From Hippophae tibetana (taxonomy: Eukaryota; Streptophyta; Magnoliopsida; Rosales; Elaeagnaceae), in NCBI GenBank assembly GCA_037013495.1, contig CM072810.1, positions 31,339,843-31,403,842 on the forward strand: a stretch of 64,000 bases of DNA. Reading direction: 5' to 3'. This document shows positions 12,208 to 25,129 of this stretch, one piece after another. The translations under genes and the position numbers were made by a program. Position 1 is the stretch's first letter. Each line of letters begins with the position of its first letter. The notes under the pieces were generated by a model. It ran no database searches, was not told where the DNA came from, and saw only the letters and a program-made list of their open reading frames with translations.

Positions 12208-13849
12208 GTAGGCTTTTTTTTAATGATTATTAGCATCGAATTAGTGTGGATATTAAATGCTACAGATACGCGCACCGCTAATTTCGTTATAAAATCCAAC
12301 TCAAATGATCGTGTTACACTCACGCAACCAATTACTAATTAAAATAAATAAGTTCAAAAAATGAACAATAAATTTAAAAAATCTATTTTGTGGTTTTATT
12401 TAAATTTTATATATTTTGGTTTAGTGGATACAATTATACTTTATAGTTTTAGGACCTAAATGTGTGGAGATATTAAAACCTACCTGTTATTCTTTATTCT
12501 CTATTTCAAAATCTATTAAACAGTATACTTTGTTTTTGAGAAAGTTTGTAACACCATAAACGACCAGCGTAAAGAGTTCATCATTTGTTGAGACTAACCC
12601 CCAACTCAAACATAATAACAAGAATCTAAATAGGAAAGCAACCTAAACATAAGCAGCAAAAATACAGGATAAGAGATATTTTTTTCTAATCATTTTTATG
12701 TTAACACATATTTGAATAGAATTGTACTAAATAAAATATAAGAGCACACAAATAGGTCGATAAAGAAGAAATTTAATATATACCATTATTTATGTGATAA
12801 ATCCTTTGAATTATTTATGACAATTATTCAATATTAAACAATTCATTAACGTTATAAAAAATAGATTGCAACTCAACATAAATATAACTCAAATACTTCT
12901 ATTATTTAAGACATTTTTCATCACTATTGCTACGCTATACTCGCTAGTTGCCTTCACAATCAAGAGCATAACTTACTATGTGGCCCTACTCGAAATTTGT
13001 ATAAAAAAATTGTATATTTTTTAGCGTTAAATAAATATATGTACTTATGTACTTATGTTTGACAAATAATAATGACATATGTACAACTATGGTCATATAT
13101 ATTATATAAAAAAATACTTCTTAAATCTTGACTTATGATATAGCCTAATCTAAAAATACTTAAGTATATAACTTTTGTTTAATTTATGACAATAGAATAT
13201 CACCATTAAATATTATAAAACTAAAAATAAGAAAAAATAGCTTTATGATAAGCTTAATACTTAAGGTTTTGTCAATAAAACTCACAAAATTTCTTATAAT
13301 TTATTACGCTTTAAATCATAACTTTATCTAATATTATATTATTTTGCATTGTATTTTATTAATATTTATAATTTATGCAAAGTTTTATTCATAAGAAAAT
13401 TTAATATTTCATTGTCCTTTTTTTTAAAATCATAAATCATATCTTATTTTTTATATTTTTTTAATAACTTTTTAGTTTTAATTTTAATACTTATAAACTT
13501 AATGTGTTTGATTAAACATCTCATTTTTATATTAACTTTTAGTTCATTAATTTAATTAATACATATATAATTTTTAATGCTCTATTGATTTATTGTTTTT
13601 TGTCATTTTGTTTATGTTATTTAATTTTTGTTATATATTATAATACACTAAATCAAAGCTCTATGTTTATATTCTAACATGGCATGAAAATTTTAGGCTT
13701 AGATTGAAAATAATTCATTGTAACTTTTACCAGTTCTACGTCATGATCATAGATTTTAGCTTCTTAATACTTCAATAAAATCATCTACTTTTTATTTAAA
13801 AAAAAATTAGCCTTCATTGAAAAACATTTATAGCTTTGCCCCTATCCGC
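12208..13849. other. AT-rich intergenic DNA, nothing recognised
   Basis: Long A/T tracts and no open frame of note. No LTR termini, terminal inverted repeats or target duplications were found by eye. It separates the RPA32 promoter from the Copia block that begins near 14 kb. Confidence 0.5.
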
Positions 13850-14259
13850 AATCACTGTAATCCAAGTTGAACCAAATTCTCCTTCTAAACCCTACCACCA
13901 CCTGGTGGTATGATCAATCATCAACAATTGATACAAGTAAATCCTAAAGGTGAGAAAAAATTCGAGCAATTTATGTGTCTTATCAGCCACTTGCCAGCTA
14001 TGGTGGTGACTAGTGATGAGGTAGCGAGACCCGACCAAAATTTATTTTTTGTTTTTCAAAATTGCCAAGTAAATTTTTAAAAATATTGACAAACCAACTT
14101 AAACAAAAACAAAATGTAACCAATTATATTTGTGTGTGCAGTATTGACCATCAATAATTGACCTCATATAGAGGAAAACAAAAAAATAAGTAAACAAAAC
14201 AGACTTCATGTTTTGCTTACGGAAATACCAATAAGACTCAAAAACTTATAGAACTTGCA
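13850..14259 (-). repeat. Copia-type LTR (5' part seen), minus strand
   Basis: On the minus strand the LTR begins TGCAAGTTCTATAAG at 14259, right after the purine tract GGAAAGCCAAATGGGAGAT (14278-14260). The plus-strand relative at 31541-31575 has GGAAAGCTAAAAGGGGAGAA and then TGCAAGTCTAG, and the next hundred bases also align. The far end of this LTR could not be fixed; the lower coordinate is approximate. Confidence 0.5.
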
Positions 14260-17100
14260 ATCTCCCATTTGGCTTTCCATGGCAAAACACTACACAACTA
14301 AATAGACTTTAATCTCAACATGAGACAATCATGCAAGATGGCTTAAGAGGTTTATTCCCCTAAACAAACAATAACTCACAACCTAGACACCCCCAAAACA
14401 CACCTACATCAAATGTAGTTGTCTTGTCATGCTTCAACCATCTTCAAGAGTAAACATATCAATGCTACATATCTAAGCTCCAACTCTAATAGAGACACAA
14501 AGACTCAAGCTACACCTGTATCTTATACACATAAAATAACACATACTCGTGAATAAATCATGTAGATCTATGTGGAGTAACCAGAAAAAACTATCATGTT
14601 ACCCCTACATAGGTATACAACGATAGATTAAGTATAATCAAACATACAACAAACAAGAATTTGTTAACACAACTCCCTATCACTTCATGTTATACTCTCC
14701 TTACGTGTATGCAAGTCAAGCAACAAACATGTAGTGAATCCTATGCTCACATCCCATATAGTAAATAACAAAGCAACACAAAGTGAATTGTGTAAACAAA
14801 CTTCTTTCCTCTTTTGACAGAGAAAGTTAAAGGAATGTCCTTACAAAAGAGAGAGAATGCATACAATTATGCAATAATTTTAACACTCACACAACCAGTA
14901 GAAAAGATTAAAGCGATAACAACATGAAAACATATAACACAACAACTACATTCAACAAAACAAAGTGTTGAACATACCAACACAAAAAAATTCACTACAA
15001 GATTTTTGTAGTACATTTTACAAAGTTATTATTTTTTTAATTAAAAAAAGAATAAGTACAATAGAATAAGAAAAATAACAATAAAATCAACACTTTCTTC
15101 CATCCTTTCCATCATCAGTAAAAGATGTGCAATAAAAAGAGTCACCAAGCTCTTTGTTGTCTTGGGAGACTATGGTTTTGTTAGGCCAAGAAGGTCTAGA
15201 GAAACTAGTCAAAAGAATTTGAATGCTCATATTCATCAAAGTTTTGGAAGAGATAACTATAGGAACCTATTGAAAATTGGGGTGAGGTAGCATGAGAGCT
15301 ACCAACTTCAAGTCAAATAGAAGGTGAGAACCAAAAGAGCAAGTAGGAATAAATCTATAAGGCAAAAAGTCAAACCATAAAACTCATTCACCAAGGTTAG
15401 AAGGAACTATGTAGACAAATTATGAGCTTGCTAAGAAGCAACAAACTCCTTAAACATAGACTCAATGTCATTAGTAATGGAGGGAAGTTCCTAACAAAGG
15501 AGAGATATCTCTGAAGGAGAAGTATCGAAGAAGGATGAGGACGAATATGAGTAGAAGGATAAAAAGCTAACTAATAGATGCTTTAAAAGGAAGCAAAAGA
15601 GGGAGTAGAGCATTTGGAAGAAGAATCATGTTCAAAAGCAAAGTGAAAAGCACAAATAGTGCCTTTGCCTCTAGTAGAACCAACAACATTGAAGAACAAA
15701 AAAGTGCCCCAATGAGTGATCAAAGAAGGATAATGAATAATGGAGAGAGAAAGAGTAACAAAACAAAAAATGATGGTCCTATAAACATATATGTGAGTTT
15801 TATAGTCTCATCATTGATAATAACACAAAAGTGACCACTAGAGGTAATCAAAGAAGTTAATGAATGCGAAGATGCACTATAATGCTCAAAATATCCCTGA
15901 GATTCTAACTAGGGGTAGTATTACTTAACAAGTTCACAACTACCATAATGATGACTAAAACCAGCCAAGATGCTTGCCATCTTGGAAAGATTACGAGCAG
16001 AAACGTTTGAAACTCTTATGAAAAATCCAAAGCAATGAGATTATAAAACTCTTAAAGGATGACTAGAAAGGAAAAGTATTACTATACATTAATAAAAGAT
16101 AGCATCCTAACGACATCATCTTAAGATGAAGTGACCTTACGTCCTCTCGATTGAAAAGTACTGGAGAAATGAGTAGTTCAATAGGGGTAATAGCATAACA
16201 TAAATCCTGAAAAAATAAGGTGAAATCATACCTATAAGTAAGTGAATACAAGGTATTCCAAAAAAAGTATTCAACCTTTCTTGGATGAGTGGAAACTCAT
16301 ATATCAACAAAGAACGCTCAGAGAAAATAGGTGCCAAGTGTTGAGAGGGACCAACTGTGTCAAGATTCTGATCTTGATCTTCATCAATGATTTAGGTTCT
16401 TCTAGTTCTCCTTGGGGCCTTTTTAATAATTAGAAACACAAAAATTGTATATAAGTATTTATAGGATAAGAAAGTGCTTATAAGGTATGAAAGTGCTTAT
16501 AAATTCTAATGGTTTGAAGAGAAGAGGCAAGAAGGGTTTAAAAAGACATAAAGGGGAGCTCAATGACCACCCTATCGCCACTTACCTGGGTAATCGATGA
16601 GCACCCAAATGAGGGGGTGGTGGGGCATAGTATCAACATGACAGTCAACACTTAAAGAGAAAGAAAGAGAGATAAAGAATGCAAAAACATTTTTTTTAAA
16701 TAACCAATAATGAAGGAAAGAACACGAACAAAAAAATACACCAAAAAGAGAAAAGAAACAAAATGCTCAATAAAAAAAGATCATGAGAGCAAGTGATCAA
16801 ACTGCATCTCTCCATTTAGTAAATAATATATGAGGGTCAACAGATTCAGATTGTAATCTCTAATTTACATATGCATAAGGTATATGTGGAACACGAGGTA
16901 CTTTTTGTTTTGAAACTCTTAAAAACCCACTCAAATAATCTATATACACATGACTAAATAGACTTTTAGAAGAATAAGTTATTTCCACACAATGCCTTAA
17001 GTGCATGACACACCCAACTTGGACATGCTATTGGGAACCATATTAAGTACACCCAAAAGGATAGAAGAATGTAAGAAAAGAGGAAATCTCTTGGTAGTAC

Positions 17101-18965
17101 TGATGAGTCACAAGAACAACATTACAAATACCGATCTTACGAAATACTTTTTGTTTTACAATTTGTAATACTCTCGCGAGTGCATGAATCATTTTATAGC
17201 AAATGATAAGTATATTTCTAAGGTCAGTCTAAGGAAGAAATATATATGGTTTTTAATTTATTATTCAAAATCTTAAGAATGAAATTAAATCTCAAACATC
17301 CTGTCACGATATTTTGGTTTGTTTGTTTTCTAATCTAATCACATAAAAATAAACATAGATATAGATTCAATATACAATAATGTAAATTTTTATTATTCAT
17401 AATAATAGAGTATTTAAGAATATAATAATTAAGTTAATTATCCTTGCTCATATTATTTAGTTTATTAAAGATATAAATTGATATTTGTTGATTTTTTCTT
17501 TTAGTATGAAAGTGTCATTAGCCAAGGCCCAAATTCTTTTGTTTAATATTAATTAAATAATATCCTTAGGCGGGACCTATTAATTAAATATTAAATTTTA
17601 GTTTTATTTCTAAGAAAATAGAAAACCATCTAATCACAACTTTAGGCAGAGTTGGTTAATTAAACTTTATTCAAAGTGTCTAAATTAAACCTAAGAATTT
17701 AATTATCCAAGTACTAACTTTTAAGTTTTAAAACCATTACCAAAAATATGTTATCAATACATTTTCGAATAATAATTCTTATAAAAAAACTTTTGAAATA
17801 GAGCTTCAATCTAACTACCGGACGATTGTACCAACAAATAAAAAAGCATTACTCTAAATTAGATCGGATAATTAAACTTTAAAATCTAACTTTTAGATTT
17901 AAGTTTGTAATGAAAAATAATATATTTCTCTTTAACATTCTTAATATAAAATCTTGAATAAAAACAAAATCAATTTATTTTATAGAAATGTTTTACCTAT
18001 TTAATATTTCGCAAGTATAACAGTGTTATAATTATATCATATTCAGCCATGTTAAATTTAATCACAGACAAATTAAATATAACATATAAGAATAAAACAT
18101 AAAAATATAACTTTAAAGAATACATTAAAATTATACCTTAATAGAATCCTTACAACACTTTAATGCTAATTTTGTTGCTGAAAAACCTCAAAATGGATTT
18201 ACGTCTTGGCTTATTGAATCAAACATTAAGAATCTATAAAAACATATCTAGTACTTCTCAAAAATAGAAGAACTTTAAAAATAAAAAAAATAAAATTCTA
18301 GAGAGATAAAGTTAGAGAGAGAAAGAGCTCAAATTTTTGTGTGTTTTACAATAGGGGAAAAATGTCCTTTTATAGGTGAGTAAAAGGCCACAAAAGGGGG
18401 GAAAGTATTTCAAAATTTGAATTTGGATGCATTTGGACTAGTTGACATGGGTATGGTGCACATAAATCTCGGTAGACGGGTAATTGGTATGCGTAGGCGT
18501 GAGCGACGATAAGTGTGTTAACGTGCAAAAATTGGCTCGATGTTTGTCGGGCGTGTGTCGACGTATGCTAGGCGTGTGTCGAACATGTATGGTCGTGTGT
18601 CAGCGTATGTTGGATGTGTGCACACGCTGCGGCGCATGTGGCTCAATGCGCAGGACTTAGCGTGGATGGGCTACTGCGCGTGGGATTGTTGGCCTTTTTA
18701 CATTTTTGACCATTTTCATGTTTTTCATCTTTTTTACTTTGACTCATTTTTTCTCAATGTATTTGTGATGTATTGCCTCTAGTATTTTTCTTCGTGTCTT
18801 TAAGTTATTTTTGAAAGAAAATATCTAAAAAACAATAAAAATACTTGTGATTCCAAAAAGGCAAATTTATATAAAAATATGATAAAATCGTATAAATATA
18901 AATCTATTTAATTAATTAAAGTATATTAAATTATGGTAATTTTAGTGCCTTTTAAGCACTCATTA
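17101..18965 (-). mobile_element. Second Athila-like solo LTR
   Basis: This 1,865-bp minus-strand unit aligns end to end with the Athila LTRs of this window: U5 end TGATGA at 17101, U5 conserved block around 17180-17310, start resembling TAATGAGTGC at 18965. It is flanked by a perfect 5-bp direct repeat AGTAC (17096-17100 and 18966-18970). One terminal dinucleotide has mutated. The host sequence is the minus-strand Copia gag, whose reading resumes on the other side, so this is a nested insertion later reduced to one LTR. Confidence 0.9.
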
Positions 18966-20235
18966 AGTACTCCGAGTATAACTGGAACACTACCTTGTAA
19001 TATGGCCAATAATGCCATAAAGATGAATTGTAATGCTAAAGAGTGAAAGAAATGGGGTCGCTAACTTTGAGAAGCACCACTAGGAAGAGAAAAGGAAGAG
19101 ACGCTAGCATTAATTCCCATATAAGGATGAAAGTTAATTTTCCACTGTGAGGTCTCAAGTTCCCACGTTCACCACAGTGGTGATATATAGGAAAAAAACA
19201 TATAAGTAGTGGCAAGAGACCATGACTAACATAATGAAAAGAGGCAGTAAAAGGTGAAGTGTTCACCTTGTTAGAGGAAGAAGCATGGATGGAACAACCA
19301 ACTTACATTTAGGGGTGGTAGTGACAAACTTTAGGTTAGGGTCAACCACAGTAGGTTTGATGAATTTTGGAGCAAAACCACTGATAGTAGTAGATGAATC
19401 ATTTTGCAACCCATGTCCTATCTTGTCTCCTGAATATTTGACACTATTGAGATCTTATATAGCTTCTGAATTCTCATAATAAGCTTTCGAACTACACTTA
19501 AAGAGTGAGCCAATTATTCTTGTCATTTGACGAGCTTTTCTCCTAAAGCTTGGATAATATCTTCTTTCTCTTGAATAGAATATTCTAGAAAAAGAGCAAA
19601 ATTGCTAAGGTTCTTAAGCTTTTCACGGAGCTATCCAAGCTCCATATTCTTTCAAAAAGAGTATAAGCTAAATACTCTATATCGCTTTCTAAAACAATTA
19701 CTCTTTTTTTCAAAAGAGTAATTTGATTAATTTGATCCTTAAATGGATCAGAAATAGCAGTTATGTGAGTCATTTCCCTAGACACATGATTCTTTAACTC
19801 ATCCTCTTGATGTTTTATTCTGAAGAGATTGGAGTTAAACACCACTTTGAGATTAGAGTATCTCTTCTAAATCACCTTATACTTATTTTATGAGATCACT
19901 CTAATCATAGCTAACAAAAGACTTCTTTTCCTCAAGAGCAACTTTCAACACGCTAAAGTCTTTGTTACTTTCTGCAAGAATCTCTAAAGCTTGTATCCAA
20001 GATTTTTATAATTTAATATGCTTGTTAATGAGCATGTTGTATGCATCAAGGAATTTGTCTTGATCATCTTCTTCATCTTCAATACCCCGATGGCCTAAAG
20101 AAGTTGTAGTGGAAGGATCTTTCAGAGTTTCGGAAGCTATAAAAAGCAATAAAGTTACACTCCTCATTGTTAACATTATGGCTACTATCTGAAATAGTAG
20201 CACCAATCTTCATCGCCCATTTTTGAGAGAGATTT
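18966..20235 (-). pseudogene. SIRE-like Copia gag remnant
   Basis: Minus-strand frames give an acidic segment followed by FLDAYNMLINKHIKL (about 20050-20006). A Leu/Lys-rich coiled-coil segment with D-Q-I-N-Q-I-T-L-L-K-K-R-V follows (about 19845-19585). A degenerate first knuckle, HHCGERGNLRPHSGKL, lies near 19180-19130, and a second, G-I-I-G-H-I-T-R-stop-C, near 19010-18985. The related plus-strand copy keeps both knuckles as CX2CX4HX4C. Multiple stops show it is dead. The frame resumes beyond the solo LTR at 17095. Confidence 0.65.
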
Positions 20236-20246
20236 TGTTTTGAAGG

Positions 20247-20955
20247 GTAGAGTGAAGCTCTATTTCAAAAGTTTTTATAAGAATTATTATCTAAAAATGT
20301 ATTGACAACATGTTTTCAGTAGTAGTTTTAAAACTTGAAAATTAGTACTCGGATAATTAAATTCTTACATTTAATTTGGACATCTTGAATAAAGTTTAAA
20401 CTGTCTAACCCCACCAAAGGTGGTATTTAAATGTTTCATTTTACAATCTCTTAGAAAAAGGAATTAATTTAATTAACCAAATTAGTTATCGACCCCACCC
20501 ATAGGTGTTAATTGATTTGTTTAGTTAACAAAGATTATCTAACCCCACCAAAGGTGGTATTCATATAAAAAAGAGAGAATCAATAAATATCAATTTATAT
20601 ATTTAATAACCTAAATAATATGAGCAAACATAATTACTTAGTTATTATATCCATAAATACTCCACTATTATAAAAGATAAAATTTGCATAAATGTTATTG
20701 AATCTGTATCTATGTTTATTTTTATGCTATTAGATTAAAAACATAAAACCCCAAAATATTATGACAGAATGTTTAGGATTTAATTTCGTTTTTAAAAGTT
20801 TGAATAATAAATTAAAAATCACATACATTTGTCCCTTAGATCGACATTGGGAGTATACTTATCATTTTCTACAAAATGATTCGTGTACTTACAAGAGTTT
20901 TATAAATATAAAACCAAAGTATTGGGAGGATCGACGATGCCGGTTTTGTTCATCA
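20247..20955 (+). repeat. 3' fragment of an Athila-like LTR
   Basis: About 709 bp, matching the last third of the LTR at 36735-38754. It includes three hairpins (CCACCAAAGGTGG types around 20418, 20495 and 20543) and the TCATCA end at 20950-20955. The following bases ATATTCATAAAC are Copia LTR sequence rather than a primer-binding site, so this is an LTR end facing its target. The upstream two thirds are missing; the join at about 20240 abuts the minus-strand Copia gag. Confidence 0.8.
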
Positions 20956-21232
20956 ATATTCATAAACAAAACATATAATTGTAATTTTAGTTTATAAGAA
21001 TATTTTCAAGGTGAAGAAACTATCGAGTCTCAATGATCACATCTCAAATAAATATTTGTTCTCGTGCATGTTAGGTTAAATATTAGACACATAAAAACAA
21101 TATGAAAATAGGCTACTCGATCGATCGAGTAGTGACTTGATTGATTAAGTTGTATTACCTATTGAGTTAATTATTTATATGACTAGATCAATAGTGGAGT
21201 CAATACCTATTGAGTTAATCACTTAATTATTT
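20956..21232 (+). repeat. Fragment of the same Copia LTR as at 3953-4180
   Basis: Aligns with 3953-4180, sharing the AAGAAACTATCGAGT core (about 21014-21028) and a GATCGATC palindrome near 21119. Athila LTRs abut it on both sides, which suggests both inserted into or next to it. Confidence 0.6.
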
Positions 21233-21233
21233 G

Positions 21234-24200
21234 TAATGAGTTCTCAAAAGCATTTATTATATTGTGATTTTATGCATATTAAATGACTAAATATATTTGT
21301 ATTTGTTTAGTTTTACTATTTTTAAAACAAATCTATCTTTTTAGAATCACATGTATGTTTTGTTATTTTTTTGGGTATTTTAGCTTCAAAATGATTTAAT
21401 TGATGAACACTCAAAGTAGAGTATTAGAAAGCATTCCATTACAACATTGAAGCATAAAAGATAACCTACGTAAAACTTATATATGTTCCAAACCATTAAA
21501 ACAATGATATACCAAAAAATAGAGGTTCTAAGTTGATTAGATTGACGTGAGCCGCAATGTGAAAAGTGTGTGTGTTAGGGCACGAGGTAAACAGACTAAA
21601 ATCATACATTCTAGAATTGATGTAGGTTGTAGTGTGGAATTATTGTGTGCCCCGGCACACATGTAATGGATCGAGCTACAATTGAGGACAATTTGTATCA
21701 TGCCACGATGCCAGCCTTTTGATCCACCATTTTCTCCTTTTACATACCTATAAATAGGACCCCAATTTCAATGTAATAGATATCTCATATCCTTTATTCC
21801 TAATCCTTTCAACTTTGTAGTTTTCTCTAAAGCTTTCTAAGTTTTTCTTTTCAATAGTTTCAAAGTTATTCTTTCATTTGAGAGTTGAATAATTCTAGTT
21901 TATGTATTAACTTTAGTTTCAATTAAATAAACGACATTAGTAATTCTATTTGGAGGTTTTCCAAAACAGAAACAATATTGAGACTGTAAGAATACAATTG
22001 AGATATAATTTAAATGTATTTTTTTCAGATTATTTTATACGTTGTTTTCATATACTATGTTTAATTTATTGATCATTTATTAAAATATGCATGTCTGGTT
22101 AAAAATAATATGAAAAATCAATAATGTTGTTACTCTAGTGAAATATCAAAGTAAATAAATTTTTTTATAAAATGAATTAAATTTTATTTCTTTATCAAGA
22201 TTAAAATAAATTTTATTAAAGAAAAATATATAGCTTAGTATTTTTCATAATAAACATGATAGTTAGATTTATGATTTAAATATGTGAATCTAATTTAGAT
22301 TCAACTTTTCGATTTTGGATTTGATTATTTGGATTTTTAGAAAACTCTATTTCAAAGTTTTTATAAGAATTGTTATTGTAAAATATATTAACGACATATT
22401 TTTCATAATATTTTTAAAATTTGAAAGTTATTTTCCAAATACTTAAATAGTTAACATAACTTTGATATATTGATAAGAGTTTAAATTTTCAAATTCTACC
22501 TAAAAATATTAATTGATTTATTATTAACAATAAAATTGATCCCTACCTTAGGATATTTTATTACCAAAAAAAGAAAAATCAATCATCTTAATTCATATTC
22601 TTACTATCCAAATTAATATTGAACAAACATAATTAACAAGCTAATATATCCCATAAATTCTGCACTGCATGATAAATATTATTTTCTTAAATATTTATTA
22701 AATTTATCTTTATTTTTATGTTATTAGTTTAGATCTTAAAACTAAAACAATCATGATAAGATGTTTAAGTTATAATTTTTCATTTTTAAAAACTACATGA
22801 TTCTTCTTACTTATCACCTTCTATAAGTAATTAGTGCACTTGTGAGATATTTTATACATCATATAAAATTTCTATGCCTAATTTTGTACATAGAGTTTTT
22901 GGTGTTATTTCCTGTGAGGAATAATATTTTTAAATTTTTATTATTAATTAACTTTAAATATTTTAAATTTTAAATTTTCCTTTATTTAATAAAAAAAAAG
23001 AAAAAAATCAAATGAAATTTTTTTAACTTTCTTTTCTTTTAATTTTAAATAAAAAATTAACTTTCTTTTCTTTTCTTTTTAATTTAATTAATTATTTTAT
23101 CAATTATTTTTCATTTATTTTAAGTTTTAATTTCTTTTTGTTTTATTTACTAATTATTTTATTAATTTATTTTCTTTTACTAACATATGTATTATTGTAT
23201 CATTGTATTCTTTTTTAATTTGTAACTATTTTTGTATTTCTCTGTATAAACATGTAATATGTTATACACTTGTATATTTATTTTATCTTTTTATTTTTTA
23301 CTTGATAGGTGATTTTAATTTATGTTTTAAAAAGTTTATGTAAGGTAGAAGGTTTATAGGATACCCTTTCACACCGTATAAAAATCATATAAATAGCTCC
23401 AATATACTATTAAGAAGGCTGCACTTTGATGTCATACAACTTTTAATTGAACAAATTCGTGCACTAACACTCCACTTGAACCATAAAATATGAGGGAGAA
23501 TCCACCAATTAGGAACCCACTATGAAGGAATATGAAAGACCAATAATTTGCACTATTACACTCTAAATCCAACTAGATGGGGCTACTCATTCAATTCTTC
23601 GTGTTATCTTCCTTCAATGGATTGCCTAATTAAGACTCAATGTCTTTCATTAGGGACTTTTACTCATTAGTCCAAACGTTTTCCCTTGGTATACTCATTG
23701 AGGATCAAATCAGAATGTGGTGTTTTCCCAACACCTTAGAAAAGGGGTCAAGGCATGGCTAATGTCACTCCCTCCAGGTTCCCTAATGACCTGGGAGGAT
23801 GCATACAATAAGTTTATGAGAAAATTCTATTGCTATTAAAAAAATCAAACCTAAAAGCTAAGATTGCTACTTTCTTTCAAATGGAAGGAAAAAATTTCCA
23901 TGAAGTATGGGATAGATTCAAACTATTTATCACTTAATGCCCCCATTATAACTATCCTCTACAACTGTTGAACCAATTTTTCTATTATGGATTGGCACAA
24001 TAATGTAAATTCATAATTGATAATGTTGTTGGAGGAGCAATAAGAGAAAAGACTACCTTATGGACTTACAATATATTTAAGATGTTGGGAGCTAATTCTC
24101 GATAGAAGAGCTCCTGAATGAGGAGAGCCGAAGTCCATGAAATAGACTCTGGTACTGAAGTTCAAATACAACTTTCTTAACTAACCAAGTAAGTTACGCT

Positions 24201-25000
24201 TCTCATAACATATGTTATAAAAAATAAAGAACATTATGACATATGCAGTACTTTGGGACATGGTGTTGATTCTTGTCCCTATCAAGAAGAAGCTAGTGTT
24301 AGATCTGAGTAGGTTGTGTAGTACGTTGGGACATGGTGCTGATGCTTGTCCCTATCAAGGAGAAGGTAGTGCTAAATTTGAGTAGGCTAATGTATTAGAG
24401 GGATCATAACTAAGACTAAGGTATGATCCCAATGCTAATACCTACAATCCAAGGTGGATGAATCATTCCAATTTTTCTGAAGGTAGAACAACCCTCTATT
24501 TACCCAGAGCTCAAACCAATCGGACCAAGAATTCCACTAACATATATCCAGAAATTCTCCCAACAAGCTAGCTCTGAAAGACAACTTAAATGCATTCATT
24601 CATGTTAGCAGAGACAACCAATCATGGACTAATCAAAGGTTAGACTTTGTGAAAATTTCCATTAAGAAAATGGAAGTACATGTGGAATAGCTAACTGAGC
24701 ACGCAAAGAATAACTACAAGGTTAGAAAACATCTTAGCTCCATAATGTGAGGATATTGAGATGAAATCCTCTAAATTATTTTTTGCTAAGACGCCAAACT
24801 CGGCACTGGATGGGAGGCAGCCTATCATTATAGGTAATATTATTTTCTTTATATTCCATTTTATTTTATATTAATTGTTTTGTTTTGTTTTATTTTGTTT
24901 ATGGCTATGTAAACATTGTTTAGAATTCTTAATTTTATAGTTATTTGTTGAAATTTGTGAGAAGTGCGTAATATCTGTGTAAAATTTAAATGTTTGGATT
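21234..25000 (+). mobile_element. Decayed Athila-like element with pol deleted
   Basis: Ordered parts: a degenerate LTR from about 21234 (TAATGAGTTCTCAAAAGCA, compare TGATGAGTGCTCAAAAAGCA) to about 22892; a decayed primer-binding site at about 22900-22917 (TGGTGTTATTTCCTGTGAGG); an AT-rich leader; a broken ORF1-type gag (23515-24722); and then directly the hairpin module and 3' non-coding sequence that in intact copies follows ORF2 (24783-24960). Protease, RT, RNase H and integrase are absent. The right end runs into Copia gag between about 24960 and 25130. Confidence 0.75.
23515..24722 (+). pseudogene. Athila-like ORF1 gag remnant
   Basis: Broken frames match ORF1 Gag of the intact copy (42717-44054) along most of its length: the F-P-L-G region near 23680, the M-S-L-P-P-G-S-L-M-T-W block at about 23760-23800, the zinc-knuckle region near 24235, and the C-terminal coiled segment (about 24640-24720). 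Many stops and frameshifts are present. The knuckle reads Y-D-I-C-S-T-L-G-H-G-V-D-S-C, so here only the first Cys is lost, whereas the young copies have lost two. A 73-bp tandem duplication (starts 24244 and 24317) repeats the knuckle. Confidence 0.85.
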
Positions 25001-25129
25001 GATGGATTCCCTTGCAATTTCATACCAATACTTGACCAAGTTTAGGAAATGGGTACGTTTTATATTCTTTACTCTTTATGATCATTGTATTGGAGTCTCG
25101 AACTTTATCACCTTTTACCAAGACAATAA

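Larger units (their letters stand above)
14260..20240 (-). mobile_element. Decayed gag-only Copia-like element, interrupted by a solo LTR
   Basis: On the minus strand the element runs from gag coding debris (about 20235 down to 18966, resuming at 17095) through 2.8 kb without recognisable pol to a polypurine tract and LTR start at 14260/14259. The Athila-like solo LTR 17101-18965 is inserted between the second and third zinc knuckles. Minus-strand frames at 16137-16337 and its surroundings look coding-like but match no family I can name. The 5' end is cut at about 20240, where an Athila LTR fragment begins. The structure matches the plus-strand element at 25.1-32.7 kb. Confidence 0.6.
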
